59,514 bases of DNA from an uncultured Paracoccaceae bacterium (GTDB lineage Bacteria > Pseudomonadota > Alphaproteobacteria > Rhodobacterales > Rhodobacteraceae): contig CAKZTM010000105.1 in the NCBI GenBank assembly GCA_937920555.1, positions 1 to 59,514 of the forward strand, read 5' to 3'. Shown here piece by piece: positions 1 to 8,303 of this stretch; position 1 is the first letter of the stretch; each line of letters opens with the position of its first letter. Under the pieces are notes generated by a model, which worked only from the letters and a program-made list of their open reading frames with translations, made no database searches and was not told where the DNA came from. The translations under genes were made by a program, and so were the position numbers.

Positions 1-959
1 GGGCGGAAGACGAGGAACAGAAGGGCCAGCATATAGGCGAACCAGTTTTCTGTGGCACCGCCCAAGAATGGCGCGCCGATCAGGAACTCGAACATCTTTT
101 CACCGACGCCGATGATCAGCCCGCCGATGATGGCGCCTGGGATCGAGGTAAACCCGCCCAGCATCAGAACCGGCAGGGCTTTGAGCGCAATCAGGGAGAG
201 GGAGAATTGCACGCCCGATTTGGATCCCCACATGATGCCAGCCACAAGGGCCACAAGCCCCGCAATGGACCAGACGATCACCCAGATGGCTCGCAAGCTG
301 ATACCCACCGACAGGGCCGCTTGGTGGTCATCGGCCACAGCGCGTAGCGCGCGGCCGGTCTTGGTGTATTGGGAGAACAGAACGAGGCTGATCACAAGGA
401 TTGCCGCCAGAAGTGCCGCGTAAATATCGAGCGTATCAATGTAAAACCCGTAGAAATCATCGCCGCCCAAGAAGGCCGTCGCATCCTCGATCCAGAAATT
501 GCCGCCCTGCGGGATGCCCACGTCGAGCTTTTTGATGTCGGAGCCCCACATGAGGTCCCCAAACCCTTCCATGAAATAGGCAAGCCCAATGGTTGCCATG
601 AACAGGATGATCGGCTCCTGATTAACCAGATGTTTGAGCAGGTACCGCTCCACCAGCCATGCAAATAGGATCATCACTCCAAGTGTGAGAATGATGGCCA
701 GGATCGAGGGCATGGTCCACCCAAAATGGTGCAAATCAGTGCCGAAGATCACGTTGATCAGATGGGCAAACGGGATTTGACCGGACTGAAACCCCACAAG
801 TGTCAAAGCCGCGAACAGCGCCATCACCCCTTGCGCATAGTTGAAGATGCCCGAGGCTTTGAAGATCAACACGAACCCGAGCGCTACAAGCGCATACATC
901 ACACCTGCCATCAGGCCGTTCAGGAAAACCTCAACTCCAAAGTAGAATTCAGCTCCCAT
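1..959 (-). CDS. LivH-like branched-chain amino acid ABC transporter permease (partial, 3' end off window)
   Basis: Reading leftward from ATG at 957-959 gives an open frame of at least 319 codons with no stop before the window edge. It begins MGAEFYFGVEVFLNGLMAGV and has repeated hydrophobic helices, a GYLALGF-like segment (ALVALGFVLIFKASG) and the cytoplasmic loop GRALRAVADD, as in LivH inner-membrane permeases of the HAAT ABC family. It would form the transmembrane channel with a LivM partner, and the LivG-like ATPase upstream in the operon would energise it. The start overlaps the 3' end of the preceding 179-aa gene by 11 bases, suggesting translational coupling. The family is clear. The substrate is not: homologues beside acyl-CoA ligases may carry amino acids or short acids. 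The C-terminus lies outside the window. Confidence 0.88.
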   Translation of the reverse strand, partial: MGAEFYFGVEVFLNGLMAGVMYALVALGFVLIFKASGIFNYAQGVMALFAALTLVGFQSGQIPFAHLINVIFGTDLHHFGWTMPSILAIILTLGVMILFAWLVERYLLKHLVNQEPIILFMATIGLAYFMEGFGDLMWGSDIKKLDVGIPQGGNFWIEDATAFLGGDDFYGFYIDTLDIYAALLAAILVISLVLFSQYTKTGRALRAVADDHQAALSVGISLRAIWVIVWSIAGLVALVAGIMWGSKSGVQFSLSLIALKALPVLMLGGFTSIPGAIIGGLIIGVGEKMFEFLIGAPFLGGATENWFAYMLALLFLVFR

Positions 960-1488
960 CTGCGCCTCCAATATTGCCGCTCTCGCAATAATCCTGAGAC
1001 ACATGCAGGACGCTAAAGCCTATCTCTTTCATCTGATGTGAAACCATCGTGATCACCTGAGGTGGACTGATGTTGCAATTGATAAACTCGTCAGGAGAAC
1101 GCGAAGTTTTGGGCAATTTCACATACCCCCTGTCCAGAGCAAAGAGGTTCACCTTCGCGCGGTAATCTGCAAGATATTCATCAACACTGGGCCCGCCTTT
1201 GGCAGTACCAAGACAGTGCCAGGCCTCGGGGGCCGCCCCATCAGAAGACGTGATGGTGAGGCGCATGCCATATATCGCAGTATTGCCCTCATCCAACACG
1301 TAAATCATCGCTTCGCTTTCGCTCAATGGCTGCACAGATCCAAGCTTAGTAACCGGTTCGGTGGTTCTGGTGTCCACCGCCTCCGCACAAGCGGTCATAG
1401 CAATCATCATATCGAACTTCTCAGCCTTGGCCGGGACCGAAAGCGATATGGCCGCAGCGATTGCCAAGAGGACGCGAAACCTAATCAT
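949..1488 (-). CDS. Secreted hypothetical protein inside the ABC transporter operon
   Basis: This 179-aa protein starts MIRFRVLLAIAAAISLSVPAKA, a clear Sec signal peptide with probable cleavage after AKA near residue 22, so the product should be periplasmic. The mature part has four or more cysteines (TACAE, WHCLG, INCNI, DYCES), which could form disulfides in the periplasm. I recognise no family. It overlaps the stop of the LivG-like gene by 8 bases and the start of the LivH-like gene by 11 bases, so it is cotranscribed and probably coupled. It is not a substrate-binding protein: it is far too short and lacks the periplasmic-binding fold signatures. Its job in the transporter operon is unknown. 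Confidence 0.72.
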   Translation of the reverse strand: MIRFRVLLAIAAAISLSVPAKAEKFDMMIAMTACAEAVDTRTTEPVTKLGSVQPLSESEAMIYVLDEGNTAIYGMRLTITSSDGAAPEAWHCLGTAKGGPSVDEYLADYRAKVNLFALDRGYVKLPKTSRSPDEFINCNISPPQVITMVSHQMKEIGFSVLHVSQDYCESGNIGGADGS

Positions 1489-2302
1489 GCGCCACTCCCA
1501 AATAAGCGTCTATCACGGCCTGATTGGTGCGCACTTCATCGGGTGTGCCGTCGCCGATCTTGCGCCCATAATCCATTACGACGACCCGATCAGCGATGTC
1601 CATCACCACGCCCATGTCGTGCTCAATAAGCGCAATCGTGGTGCCAAACTCGTCGTTCACATCGAGGATAAAGCGGGACATGTCCTCTTTCTCCTCGACA
1701 TTCATGCCAGCCATGGGCTCATCAAGGAGGAGCAGCTTGGGTTCCGCCGCCAGAGCGCGGCCCAGTTCCACGCGCTTTTGCAAGCCATAAGGCAAACGAC
1801 CGACCGGCGTTTTTCGGATGGACTGTATCTCAAGAAAATCGATGACCTTCTCAACAATGGCGCGGTTTTCAACCTCTTCCGCTTGCGCTTTGCCCCACCA
1901 AAGAGCTTGGGACACAAGTCCGCCCTTCATATGGGTCAGACGGCCGGTCATAATGTTGTCGAGCGTCGACATGCCTTTGAACAGTGCGATGTTCTGGAAG
2001 GTCCGCGCGATCCCCTGATAGGCAATCTCATGAGGCTTCATAGGCGCGCGTTTTGCGCCGCGAAACCAAATCTCGCCCTCTTGGGGGTGGTAAAACCCGT
2101 TGATCACATTGAGCATAGAGGACTTGCCCGCCCCGTTTGGCCCGATGATCGCGCGAATTTCACCTTCGCGAATGTCAAAGGAAATATCGGTGATCGCCTT
2201 CACGCCGCCAAAACGCAGAGAAATATTTTTCATCTCCATCAGAACGCCACCGATGGCGCGCCCGTCAGCCGCAGTGAACGGGTCTGCGTGATCAAAACTC
2301 AT
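1481..2302 (-). CDS. LivG-like ABC transporter ATP-binding protein
   Basis: This is the cytoplasmic ATPase of a branched-chain-amino-acid-type (HAAT) importer. Visible motifs are Walker A GPNGAGKS, the Q-loop region ARTFQNIALF, a signature-like segment LPYGLQKRVELGRAL, Walker B LLLLDEP, and the LivG-type ending IADRVVVMDYGRKIGDGTPDEV. I chose ATG 2302 because it forms a 4-base ATGA overlap with the upstream gene's stop. The frame stays open to a TTG at 2314, and ATG 2308 is another option. The motif after Walker A and the conserved GIARTFQN place it in the LivG rather than LivF group. The permease encoded downstream is its likely partner. Confidence 0.93.
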   Translation of the reverse strand: MSFDHADPFTAADGRAIGGVLMEMKNISLRFGGVKAITDISFDIREGEIRAIIGPNGAGKSSMLNVINGFYHPQEGEIWFRGAKRAPMKPHEIAYQGIARTFQNIALFKGMSTLDNIMTGRLTHMKGGLVSQALWWGKAQAEEVENRAIVEKVIDFLEIQSIRKTPVGRLPYGLQKRVELGRALAAEPKLLLLDEPMAGMNVEEKEDMSRFILDVNDEFGTTIALIEHDMGVVMDIADRVVVMDYGRKIGDGTPDEVRTNQAVIDAYLGVAHD

Positions 2303-2649
2303 AGCCATATCCAATCAACTAGCGGACGGACCACAAGTCCCACAAACAAAATGGCAAGAAGAATAAAATAGACCCGCACGGGCCGGGGATCGAACTCCCC
2401 TGTATCATCATGGATGCCAACCAAAGCCCAGGTCATACCAACCCGCAAACGCTTGGGGGTAAAACGATCATTCTCAAGAAAAATCATCACCCGCAACCAG
2501 ACATATACCGCGAAAAATACTGCGACCAATGCCGCGAGCGCCAGTGGAGGATAGCTTGCCACCAACAAGAATAAGACTGACAGGATACTACCTGCAATCG
2601 TGACAAAAGACAGGCTTTCGGATTGCACCCTATCTTGATGATCACTCAT
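2299..2649 (-). CDS. Small membrane protein, hypothetical
   Basis: This 116-aa protein has three predicted hydrophobic segments: near residues 14-31 (SFVTIAGSILSVLFLLVAS), 33-56 and 92-113. A charged loop between the second and third contains FTPKRLRVGMTW. No known family is recognised. Its ATG overlaps the stop of the 77-aa ORF upstream (ATGA), and its own stop overlaps the LivG-like start (ATGA), so it sits inside a translationally coupled chain. Being in the same operon as an ABC importer and an acyl-CoA ligase suggests membrane-associated function, but nothing in the sequence says which. Confidence 0.6.
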   Translation of the reverse strand: MSDHQDRVQSESLSFVTIAGSILSVLFLLVASYPPLALAALVAVFFAVYVWLRVMIFLENDRFTPKRLRVGMTWALVGIHDDTGEFDPRPVRVYFILLAILFVGLVVRPLVDWIWL

Positions 2650-2879
2650 GAAATCACCCTTTGATCCGAGTATTTTAGGGAAATCGAAACCATGACCGCG
2701 CTACGACCGAATGGCGGTACAGGCTGGAGAGCCGATGGCCGTGGAAGTCGAAAGCTCGCCCCGTTGCTCCCGGTTCTTCCGGCCTGTAGCGGGGCGACCC
2801 TGATTGGGGCCCCTTCGAATTCCCATAAATACTCAAAAGAGCCGATGTCGCGGGACTTTGCATCAAACGGGTTCACCAT
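2646..2879 (-). CDS. Short hypothetical ORF in the operon (77 aa)
   Basis: The frame starts MVNPFDAKSRDIGSFEYLWE from ATG 2879; a longer start at 2894 is possible. The ATG lies in ATGGTGA at the upstream gene's stop, and the stop overlaps the next start as ATGA, so position alone argues for translation. The N-terminal 35 residues look protein-like. The C-terminal half is rich in P and R (FRLPRPSALQPVPPFGRSAV) and may reflect a frameshift or a non-conserved tail. No family is recognised. The alternative is a spacer or degraded gene. Confidence 0.4.
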   Translation of the reverse strand: MVNPFDAKSRDIGSFEYLWEFEGAPIRVAPLQAGRTGSNGASFRLPRPSALQPVPPFGRSAVMVSISLKYSDQRVIS

Positions 2880-3223
2880 TCTGCCCCCTCGCAAGCGACC
2901 AAGAACCTAATCACGCCAATCTCAGGTAGAAAAGTGACCGCAAGTAACACCGCCAGAAACCACCCGACCATCATAGGGACCGCGGAAACCACGGCACCAA
3001 AACCAAAAACAACAATTAAAACAATAAGCTCCAATTCGCCTTCCGGCATTGTTCGATCTCGAGTACCAGCAAAGAACCCAGTGGCTCCAACCCCCGCTGC
3101 ACAACTAAAACACGCAGGCAACAATAGCGATGAGGGTTCGCAGCCTGAGAAGAGAAAAACCCATAAGATCCCAACAGACATCAAGGTTAGAAAAGTTGTC
3201 ACAAAAAACCTTCTTTCACTCAT
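2873..3223 (-). CDS. Small membrane protein, hypothetical
   Basis: This 116-aa protein begins MSERRFFVTTFLTLMSVGIL. It has hydrophobic stretches at about residues 7-26 and 33-51 and a long one at about 66-105 (ELIVLIVVFGFGAVVSAVPMMVGWFLAVLLAV), consistent with three or four membrane helices. The start overlaps the stop of the acyl-CoA ligase gene by 4 bases (ATGA, 3220-3223), so it is probably translated by coupling. There is no recognised domain. It is one of four small proteins that separate the ligase and LivG-like genes, or the LivG- and LivH-like genes, in this operon. Confidence 0.6.
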   Translation of the reverse strand: MSERRFFVTTFLTLMSVGILWVFLFSGCEPSSLLLPACFSCAAGVGATGFFAGTRDRTMPEGELELIVLIVVFGFGAVVSAVPMMVGWFLAVLLAVTFLPEIGVIRFLVACEGAEW

Positions 3224-5184
3224 GCCGCCACCGCTTTAGCGGGCTGAACTTTCGCATCACGAATTTCCAGCGTGGCTGAGATCGACCCCTTTCGGCCATC
3301 CTCATAGGTCACTTCGGTTTCCACATAGACCTCAGCAGAACCGTCATAGAGCGCGTCAATCAGGACCTGATATTTCTCCTCGATGATCCGGCGGCGCACC
3401 TTTTGGGTCCGGGTCAATTCGCCGTCATCGGCATCCAGTTGTTTGTGCAAAACCAAAAAACGGTGGATTTGGCAGCCCGACAGCATCGGGTCTTCTGCGA
3501 CTGAGGCATTCACCTCTTCCACATGGGCCTGAATGGTGGCAAGCACGTCCGGGTGGCCAGCGAGTTCCTGATAGGACGCATAGGCGATGTTGTTGCGCTC
3601 CGCCCAGTTCCCGACTGCCGTTAGATCAATGTTGATGAAGGCCGTGCATCTGTCGCGTCCATTTCCAAAGACAACCGTCTCAAGAATGTTGGGGAAGAAT
3701 TTCAGCTTGTTCTCTACATATTTCGGGGCAAAAAGCGCGCCGTCGGCCATTTTGCCCACGTCCTTGGCACGATCAATGATCCTCAGATGGCCGGTGTCTT
3801 CCTCGATAAAGCCCGCATCACCTGTTGCGACCCAGCCCTCCGCATCTTTGGTATCAGCGGTGCTTTCGGGGTTTTTGTAATACTCAACGAACGTGCCCGG
3901 AGAGCGGTAGAACACCTCGCCGTTATCCGCAATTTTCAGCTCCACGCCCGGGCTTGCCACACCGACCGTGTCGGCCCGCACCTGCCCGTCGGGCTGTTGG
4001 GTGATAAACACTGAGGCTTCGGTCTGCCCGTAAAGTTGTTTTAGATTGATACCCAAGGCGCGATAAAAATCGAAAATCTCAGGACCGATGGCCTCGCCCG
4101 CCGTGTAACCCACGCGCACATTTGTCAGGCCAAGGGTGTTTTTCAAAGGCCCGATCACAAGCGCTTGGTTGAGACGGTATTTCAACTTGTCTCCAAAGCT
4201 CACATCTTCATCGTCCAAAAGCTTTGGGCCAACCGTTTTGGCGTGATCCATGGCGCGTTTGAACAGCCGCTGCTTGAATTTGGAGGCATCTTCCATCCGG
4301 ATCATAACCGAGGTCAGAACCCCTTCGAAATATCGCGGAGGGGCGAAGAAATAGCTTGGGCCAACCTCTCGCAAGTCCGTTTGCATCGTGTCGGCACTTT
4401 CGGGACACGCCACGCAAAAACCCGCATAGTAAGCTTGACCAATTGAGAAAATGAAGTCGCCGACCCACGCCATGGGCAGATAGGCCAGCACGCTGTCACC
4501 GACGCTTAGGCTGTCAAAATCGCAGGTCGCCTTGCCGGTTTTGACGATATTGTCGCTGGACAGGACCACGCCTTTGGGACGACCGGTTGTGCCAGATGTG
4601 TAGAGCATCACACAAGTTGTATCGCCGTTTTGCGCCGCGATCTCCGCGTCAAGTTTGGGTTGAAGATCGGAGGCACGCGCACGCCCTTGGTTCTGAAGCT
4701 CGCGATAGTCGTGCAAAATCCCGCGGTCATATTTTCGCAAACCCCCGCCATCGAGATAAATAATCTGTTCAAGCCCCGGTAAACGGCCCTGCACCTCTAA
4801 TATTTTGTCGACTTGCTCTTGATCCTCCGCAAACACAAACCGCGCCGAGCAATGGTCCAGCACATATGCCATCTCTTCGGCCACACTATCGTGGTAGATG
4901 GGCACAGGCACAGCGCCGTTGGATTGCGCAGCCAGCATCGCCCAATAGAAATACGGCCGATTACGCCCAATGATCGCGACATGATCCCCGGCGTTCAGAC
5001 CCAATTCCATCAATCCAAGGGCCAACGCATTGATCTCTTCGGCGGCCTCTGCCCAAGTCCAACTTTGCCATATCCCAAACTCTTTTTCGCGGTAGGCCGG
5101 GTGTGTCCCATAGCTGGCCGCATTAAGCGCCAGCAACTTAGGCACTGTGTCACAAGCCAAGCGATCCGCAGCGGATGTGGGCAA
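3220..5184 (-). CDS. AMP-dependent acyl-CoA ligase (long-chain acyl-CoA synthetase family)
   Basis: This cytoplasmic or membrane-associated enzyme would activate a carboxylic acid with ATP and CoA through an acyl-AMP. Motifs seen are the phosphate loop LYTSGTTGRPKG near residue 200, YGQTEAS near 385, GWVATGDAGF, and the hinge RIIDRAKD near 470. At about 654 aa it has the length of the FACL/ACSBG-like group found beside liv-type transporters in alphaproteobacteria. I prefer the TTG at 5182-5184 because GGGAGG lies 8 bases upstream; the frame itself extends to a TTG at 5256. The four-base overlap with the next gene links it to the ABC genes, suggesting import followed by CoA activation of the same or a related acid. 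The exact substrate cannot be read. Confidence 0.9.
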   Translation of the reverse strand: MPTSAADRLACDTVPKLLALNAASYGTHPAYREKEFGIWQSWTWAEAAEEINALALGLMELGLNAGDHVAIIGRNRPYFYWAMLAAQSNGAVPVPIYHDSVAEEMAYVLDHCSARFVFAEDQEQVDKILEVQGRLPGLEQIIYLDGGGLRKYDRGILHDYRELQNQGRARASDLQPKLDAEIAAQNGDTTCVMLYTSGTTGRPKGVVLSSDNIVKTGKATCDFDSLSVGDSVLAYLPMAWVGDFIFSIGQAYYAGFCVACPESADTMQTDLREVGPSYFFAPPRYFEGVLTSVMIRMEDASKFKQRLFKRAMDHAKTVGPKLLDDEDVSFGDKLKYRLNQALVIGPLKNTLGLTNVRVGYTAGEAIGPEIFDFYRALGINLKQLYGQTEASVFITQQPDGQVRADTVGVASPGVELKIADNGEVFYRSPGTFVEYYKNPESTADTKDAEGWVATGDAGFIEEDTGHLRIIDRAKDVGKMADGALFAPKYVENKLKFFPNILETVVFGNGRDRCTAFINIDLTAVGNWAERNNIAYASYQELAGHPDVLATIQAHVEEVNASVAEDPMLSGCQIHRFLVLHKQLDADDGELTRTQKVRRRIIEEKYQVLIDALYDGSAEVYVETEVTYEDGRKGSISATLEIRDAKVQPAKAVAA

Positions 5185-5284
5185 CGTGTATTCCTCCCGG
5201 TGGTCGTCTTTTAGTATTATTTTTAAAGAGACTAACCGCGGGGTTTCATAATTCAAGAATAATGTGGCAAACGCTCAAGGACCA

Positions 5285-6478
5285 CTATGGCCGCGTCACG
5301 TTCACTCCATAGATCTTGTCGAGCCGCTGTGTTGCCGTTTGCGGCCATAGCCCCGCAATATTGAGCTTAGAGCGTTGCCAAAGATCGCCCAACCCTCCAT
5401 TTCGGTGGAACAGTTTCGCATTCTTACGCGATATCTTTTGCAACATTGTTGTCCGCGATTTGCGGGCAGCCTCAAAGCTCAAAAGCGCCTGTTGGGGTGG
5501 ATATTGTCCGAGGCATTGCGCCAAAACCCACCCGTCCTCAATCGCCATGGCAGCACCTTGGGCCATAAAGGGCAGCATCGGATGGGCAGCGTCCCCCAAC
5601 AGCGCTACGTTTCCGAACGACCATGCGGCAAGCGGATCGCGATCAAACAGCGCCCAAAGATAGCACTGAGATGTGGCGTCTAGCAAAGCTGTAATCTCGG
5701 GGTGCCAATCCTCAAACGCCTCTTGAAGCTGATCTATGCGGCCAGGTTCATTCCACCCAGTTTTAGTCCAGTCTGACCTTTCTTCGACAGCCACAAAATT
5801 CACCATCGCCCCGGCTTTAAGATAGTAGGTCACAAAATGGTGCTGCGGGCCCACCCAAACCGTGGTTTTGGGTGCAATCAGATCTGGCGGAAGAGCGTTT
5901 GTCGGAACCACCCCACGCCACGCCACTTGGCCGGTAAATCTTGGCGACTGAGCGCCAAATAGACCGTCACGGATGACCGACCTTATGCCGTCCGCACCAA
6001 TGAGCACATCTGCGACACGTGTGGTTTTCGCAGTCTCCAGACGGACTTGGGTATCTGATTGGGTGAACCCTGTGGCACTCTCTCCGAGTGCAATTTCAAC
6101 CCCGGCTTCCTGCGCAGCCCTCAACAAAATACGCTGCAAATCCGCCCGGTGAATTTGATAATAAGGCGCGCCGTAGCGGGATTGGCACCGTGCTTTTAGC
6201 GGTAACTCTAAATATGCCCGGCCAGAGCGGTAATGACGAATGACAGAGCTTTCAGGCTCGAAAGCAACAGCCGAAATATCGGCGATCAGCCCCAGCCGAG
6301 CCATTACGTGCATAGCATTGGGCGACAACTGCAGCCCTGCACCGAGTTCCCGCAATTCTTGCGCCTGCTCGACGATAACAACCTCAAGCCCACGGCGCGC
6401 CATGGCAATTGCAGCGGTGAGACCGCCGATCCCGGCCCCGCAGATCAAAACTTTTTTGGCGCTCGCAAACTTGCCCAT
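5285..6478 (-). CDS. FAD-dependent aromatic-ring monooxygenase (salicylate / 3-hydroxybenzoate hydroxylase type)
   Basis: This is a group A flavoprotein monooxygenase that would hydroxylate an aromatic or similar substrate using NAD(P)H and O2. Seen are the dinucleotide fold VLICGAGIGGLTAAIAM at the N-terminus, the mid-chain DG motif DVLIGADGIRS, and the GD motif GNVALLGDAAHPM near residue 295. All three FAD/NAD(P)H fingerprints are intact, and 397 aa fits salicylate 1-monooxygenase-like enzymes. I chose ATG 6478 over the GTG at 6529 because the flavin fold begins at residue 10 from there. It lies 100 bases upstream of the acyl-CoA ligase on the same strand and may be cotranscribed. A link to aromatic acid uptake or activation is plausible but unproven. 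Confidence 0.88.
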   Translation of the reverse strand: MGKFASAKKVLICGAGIGGLTAAIAMARRGLEVVIVEQAQELRELGAGLQLSPNAMHVMARLGLIADISAVAFEPESSVIRHYRSGRAYLELPLKARCQSRYGAPYYQIHRADLQRILLRAAQEAGVEIALGESATGFTQSDTQVRLETAKTTRVADVLIGADGIRSVIRDGLFGAQSPRFTGQVAWRGVVPTNALPPDLIAPKTTVWVGPQHHFVTYYLKAGAMVNFVAVEERSDWTKTGWNEPGRIDQLQEAFEDWHPEITALLDATSQCYLWALFDRDPLAAWSFGNVALLGDAAHPMLPFMAQGAAMAIEDGWVLAQCLGQYPPQQALLSFEAARKSRTTMLQKISRKNAKLFHRNGGLGDLWQRSKLNIAGLWPQTATQRLDKIYGVNVTRP

Positions 6479-6660
6479 AGCAGCTCTTTTATGTCTATTT
6501 TGAGACCGCGGGTATCGAAAATTTACCACCGGTTTGGCATGAACATTTTCCTACGCAAAACCGCCTCTTGAGCGCCCTTGCGGCGAAACTTTGCATACCC
6601 TAGGAGTTGAGGTGTCGAGGGGACATATACGCGAACTCAACCTTCTGAGAGGTATGTACT

Positions 6661-6993
6661 ATGACACGCGATGCCCAACCGCTCGACTATTGGAAATCTG
6701 GATTTGATCTTTGGATGCGCGCCGCTGAAACGCAAAGCGTGGTGGCCATGCGCATGATGACCATGTCCGGGCTTTTGCCAACGTCCTCCACTCAAAATGC
6801 CCGGTTATTCGGCCAACAGCCCGAAGATTTTGGGCGGGCAATGATGGCGGCCACTTTGGCTGCTGCGAGCGGTGGGCGCCCAGATCAAATTCTGAATTCA
6901 ACCACAAAGCCCGTGCGGCCAAAGACCCGTCATCACACCAAAATTCGGGACCAAAGCGGCCCCGCACCAACGACACCCCCATCGGCCGGGTAG
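6661..6993 (+). CDS. Small 'antifreeze'-type conserved alphaproteobacterial protein (110 aa)
   Basis: The N-terminal 85 residues are amphipathic and Met/Ala-rich: DYWKSGFDLWMRAAETQSVV, then MRMMTMSGLLPTS, then QPEDFGRAMMAATLAA. This pattern matches a small Rhodobacterales family often labelled antifreeze protein or phasin-like; that comparison is from memory. The true function is unknown, and the antifreeze name is probably a low-complexity artefact. The C-terminal 25 residues (KTRHHTKIRDQSGPAPTTPP) look disordered. GAGAGG-type ribosome binding (ctgagaggt) lies about 7 bases before the ATG. It is divergent from the monooxygenase gene with about 180 bases between, which must hold both promoters. 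Confidence 0.68.
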   Translation: MTRDAQPLDYWKSGFDLWMRAAETQSVVAMRMMTMSGLLPTSSTQNARLFGQQPEDFGRAMMAATLAAASGGRPDQILNSTTKPVRPKTRHHTKIRDQSGPAPTTPPSAG

Positions 6994-7184
6994 GCTCGTC
7001 CAAACCATCGCAAAGATGAGGGCCGGAATTGACAGAGTATTTGCTTCCTGCAACACTTCGAGTGGGATTATTTTAGAATTGGCATTTGAATGTTTGTGGT
7101 TAGGGGGCAGGGTTCCCAGAAATTGGCGAGCCCTACTGAAAGTACACCATCGGGGTGCAAGGCTGGCGGCACTGCGCCGTGGGA

Positions 7185-8150
7185 ATGAAACAACCGAAAG
7201 TTTCTAAATCGGCTCGGCGGGCAGCACAGCGATACGTACCAGTTGCGGCAATTGCATTGATACTGCTTGTGTTGGCTGGCCTATGGAAAATTTGGGGCGA
7301 CAGGCGGGAGTTTGACGCGCAAGTGCAGGCCGCGTCGCGCGCGTGCGCAGAATTTGCCGACCTCCTGAACCACAATACCGACGCCACCCTTGAAGACACG
7401 ACAGCTTGGGGCAAAGCCGTGCAATTGTGGGAGGGCGTGACACCCGCCCGTAAAACAGGCGATCCCACAGGTACAAAAGCCGATTGTGAAACCGGTTTGA
7501 CCTTGGCCCAAAACGCCGCCCGCGAACGTGACGTGATTGGCAATTCTGCACAAATTGATCTGGTCGCTTCGCGCGCTGAAGCCGAGGGCATTGATCTGAC
7601 GCCCCTATCCCTTGAAAGTACGACTGATAAAATCCGCAGTGACGTTGATGGCGGTAGATATCAGGACGCACATGACAAAATCGCATCAGCGGTCGAGGCG
7701 ATCACGCAGCAACGCGCGTTGTTCTATCAAGGGCGATCTGACAATCTGGCTTCGGAGATTGACGCGCTAAATACGGAACTCAACCTAACCGGCGCTTCCA
7801 AGATCGAAGTCGGCACGTTGATCAACGCCCAGGCGCAGCTCACAACCGCATTCACAGAAGAGACCGCCCAGACCGTCGCATCTATCGCGCAAGACAAAGC
7901 CCGCGAGGTCGCACATACCATTGCGCGGTTCTATCAACCTGCTTTGAGCAACCTGCTGTCGCGTGTGCAAGATATAGGCGCTGTGCCAACGGTAGCAGCG
8001 ACGGCGGAATTTGCGGACGTTAAAGCTAAGGTTGATCAGCTGAACAATTCGCCCATTCCCGCCAGTGTGTCCGTTTTTTCCACACTCATGACCACCATGC
8101 AGAGCCTCAATGAGGCATTGGATGACGCGGCCCGCAGCGCACCAAACTGA
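7185..8150 (+). CDS. Membrane-anchored helical protein, hypothetical
   Basis: From ATG 7185 the protein is 321 aa. A basic N-terminus (KQPKVSKSARRAAQRY) is followed by one membrane helix, VPVAAIALILLVLAGLWKIW, and then a long Ala/Asp/Gln-rich region that should be alpha-helical and extracytoplasmic (positive-inside rule). The frame opens at a GTG at 7155, but ATG 7185 removes a non-hydrophobic leader. There are two Cys (SRACAEF, ADCETG) early in the soluble part. No family is recognised. It has its own transcription unit beside the polysaccharide export gene, with which it converges. A cell-envelope role is inference from topology only. Confidence 0.7.
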   Translation: MKQPKVSKSARRAAQRYVPVAAIALILLVLAGLWKIWGDRREFDAQVQAASRACAEFADLLNHNTDATLEDTTAWGKAVQLWEGVTPARKTGDPTGTKADCETGLTLAQNAARERDVIGNSAQIDLVASRAEAEGIDLTPLSLESTTDKIRSDVDGGRYQDAHDKIASAVEAITQQRALFYQGRSDNLASEIDALNTELNLTGASKIEVGTLINAQAQLTTAFTEETAQTVASIAQDKAREVAHTIARFYQPALSNLLSRVQDIGAVPTVAATAEFADVKAKVDQLNNSPIPASVSVFSTLMTTMQSLNEALDDAARSAPN

Positions 8151-8249
8151 GCGCGGCACGCATCCGGGTCACGACGGATAGCAGCCTCATCTCACAAGTC
8201 GGACAAAACGCACTGATCAGATCGCCATAGGCGGAACCGGATACCAAAC

Positions 8250-8279
8250 GAAAAACGCCCCGAATTCTCATCGGGGCGT
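8250..8279 (-). terminator. Rho-independent terminator for the Wza-like gene
   Basis: A 9-base perfect stem (ACGCCCCGA / TCGGGGCGT) with a 7-base loop lies at 8255-8279. Read on the minus strand it is followed by TTTTT, 25 bases downstream of the stop of the polysaccharide export gene. On the plus strand the run after the stem is not T-rich, so it serves the minus strand best. Confidence 0.75.
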
Positions 8280-8303
8280 CTCATTCGTGAAATGCGAATA
8301 GTG

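Noticed and set aside
1361..2371. 336-aa plus-strand frame opposite the LivG-like gene
   Set aside because: It lies antisense to a gene with intact Walker motifs; the translation has no coherent domain and is an effect of high GC codon bias.
6661..6993. A true antifreeze protein
   Set aside because: The Ala/Met-rich helices resemble a family named by low-complexity similarity; nothing in the sequence shows ice binding.
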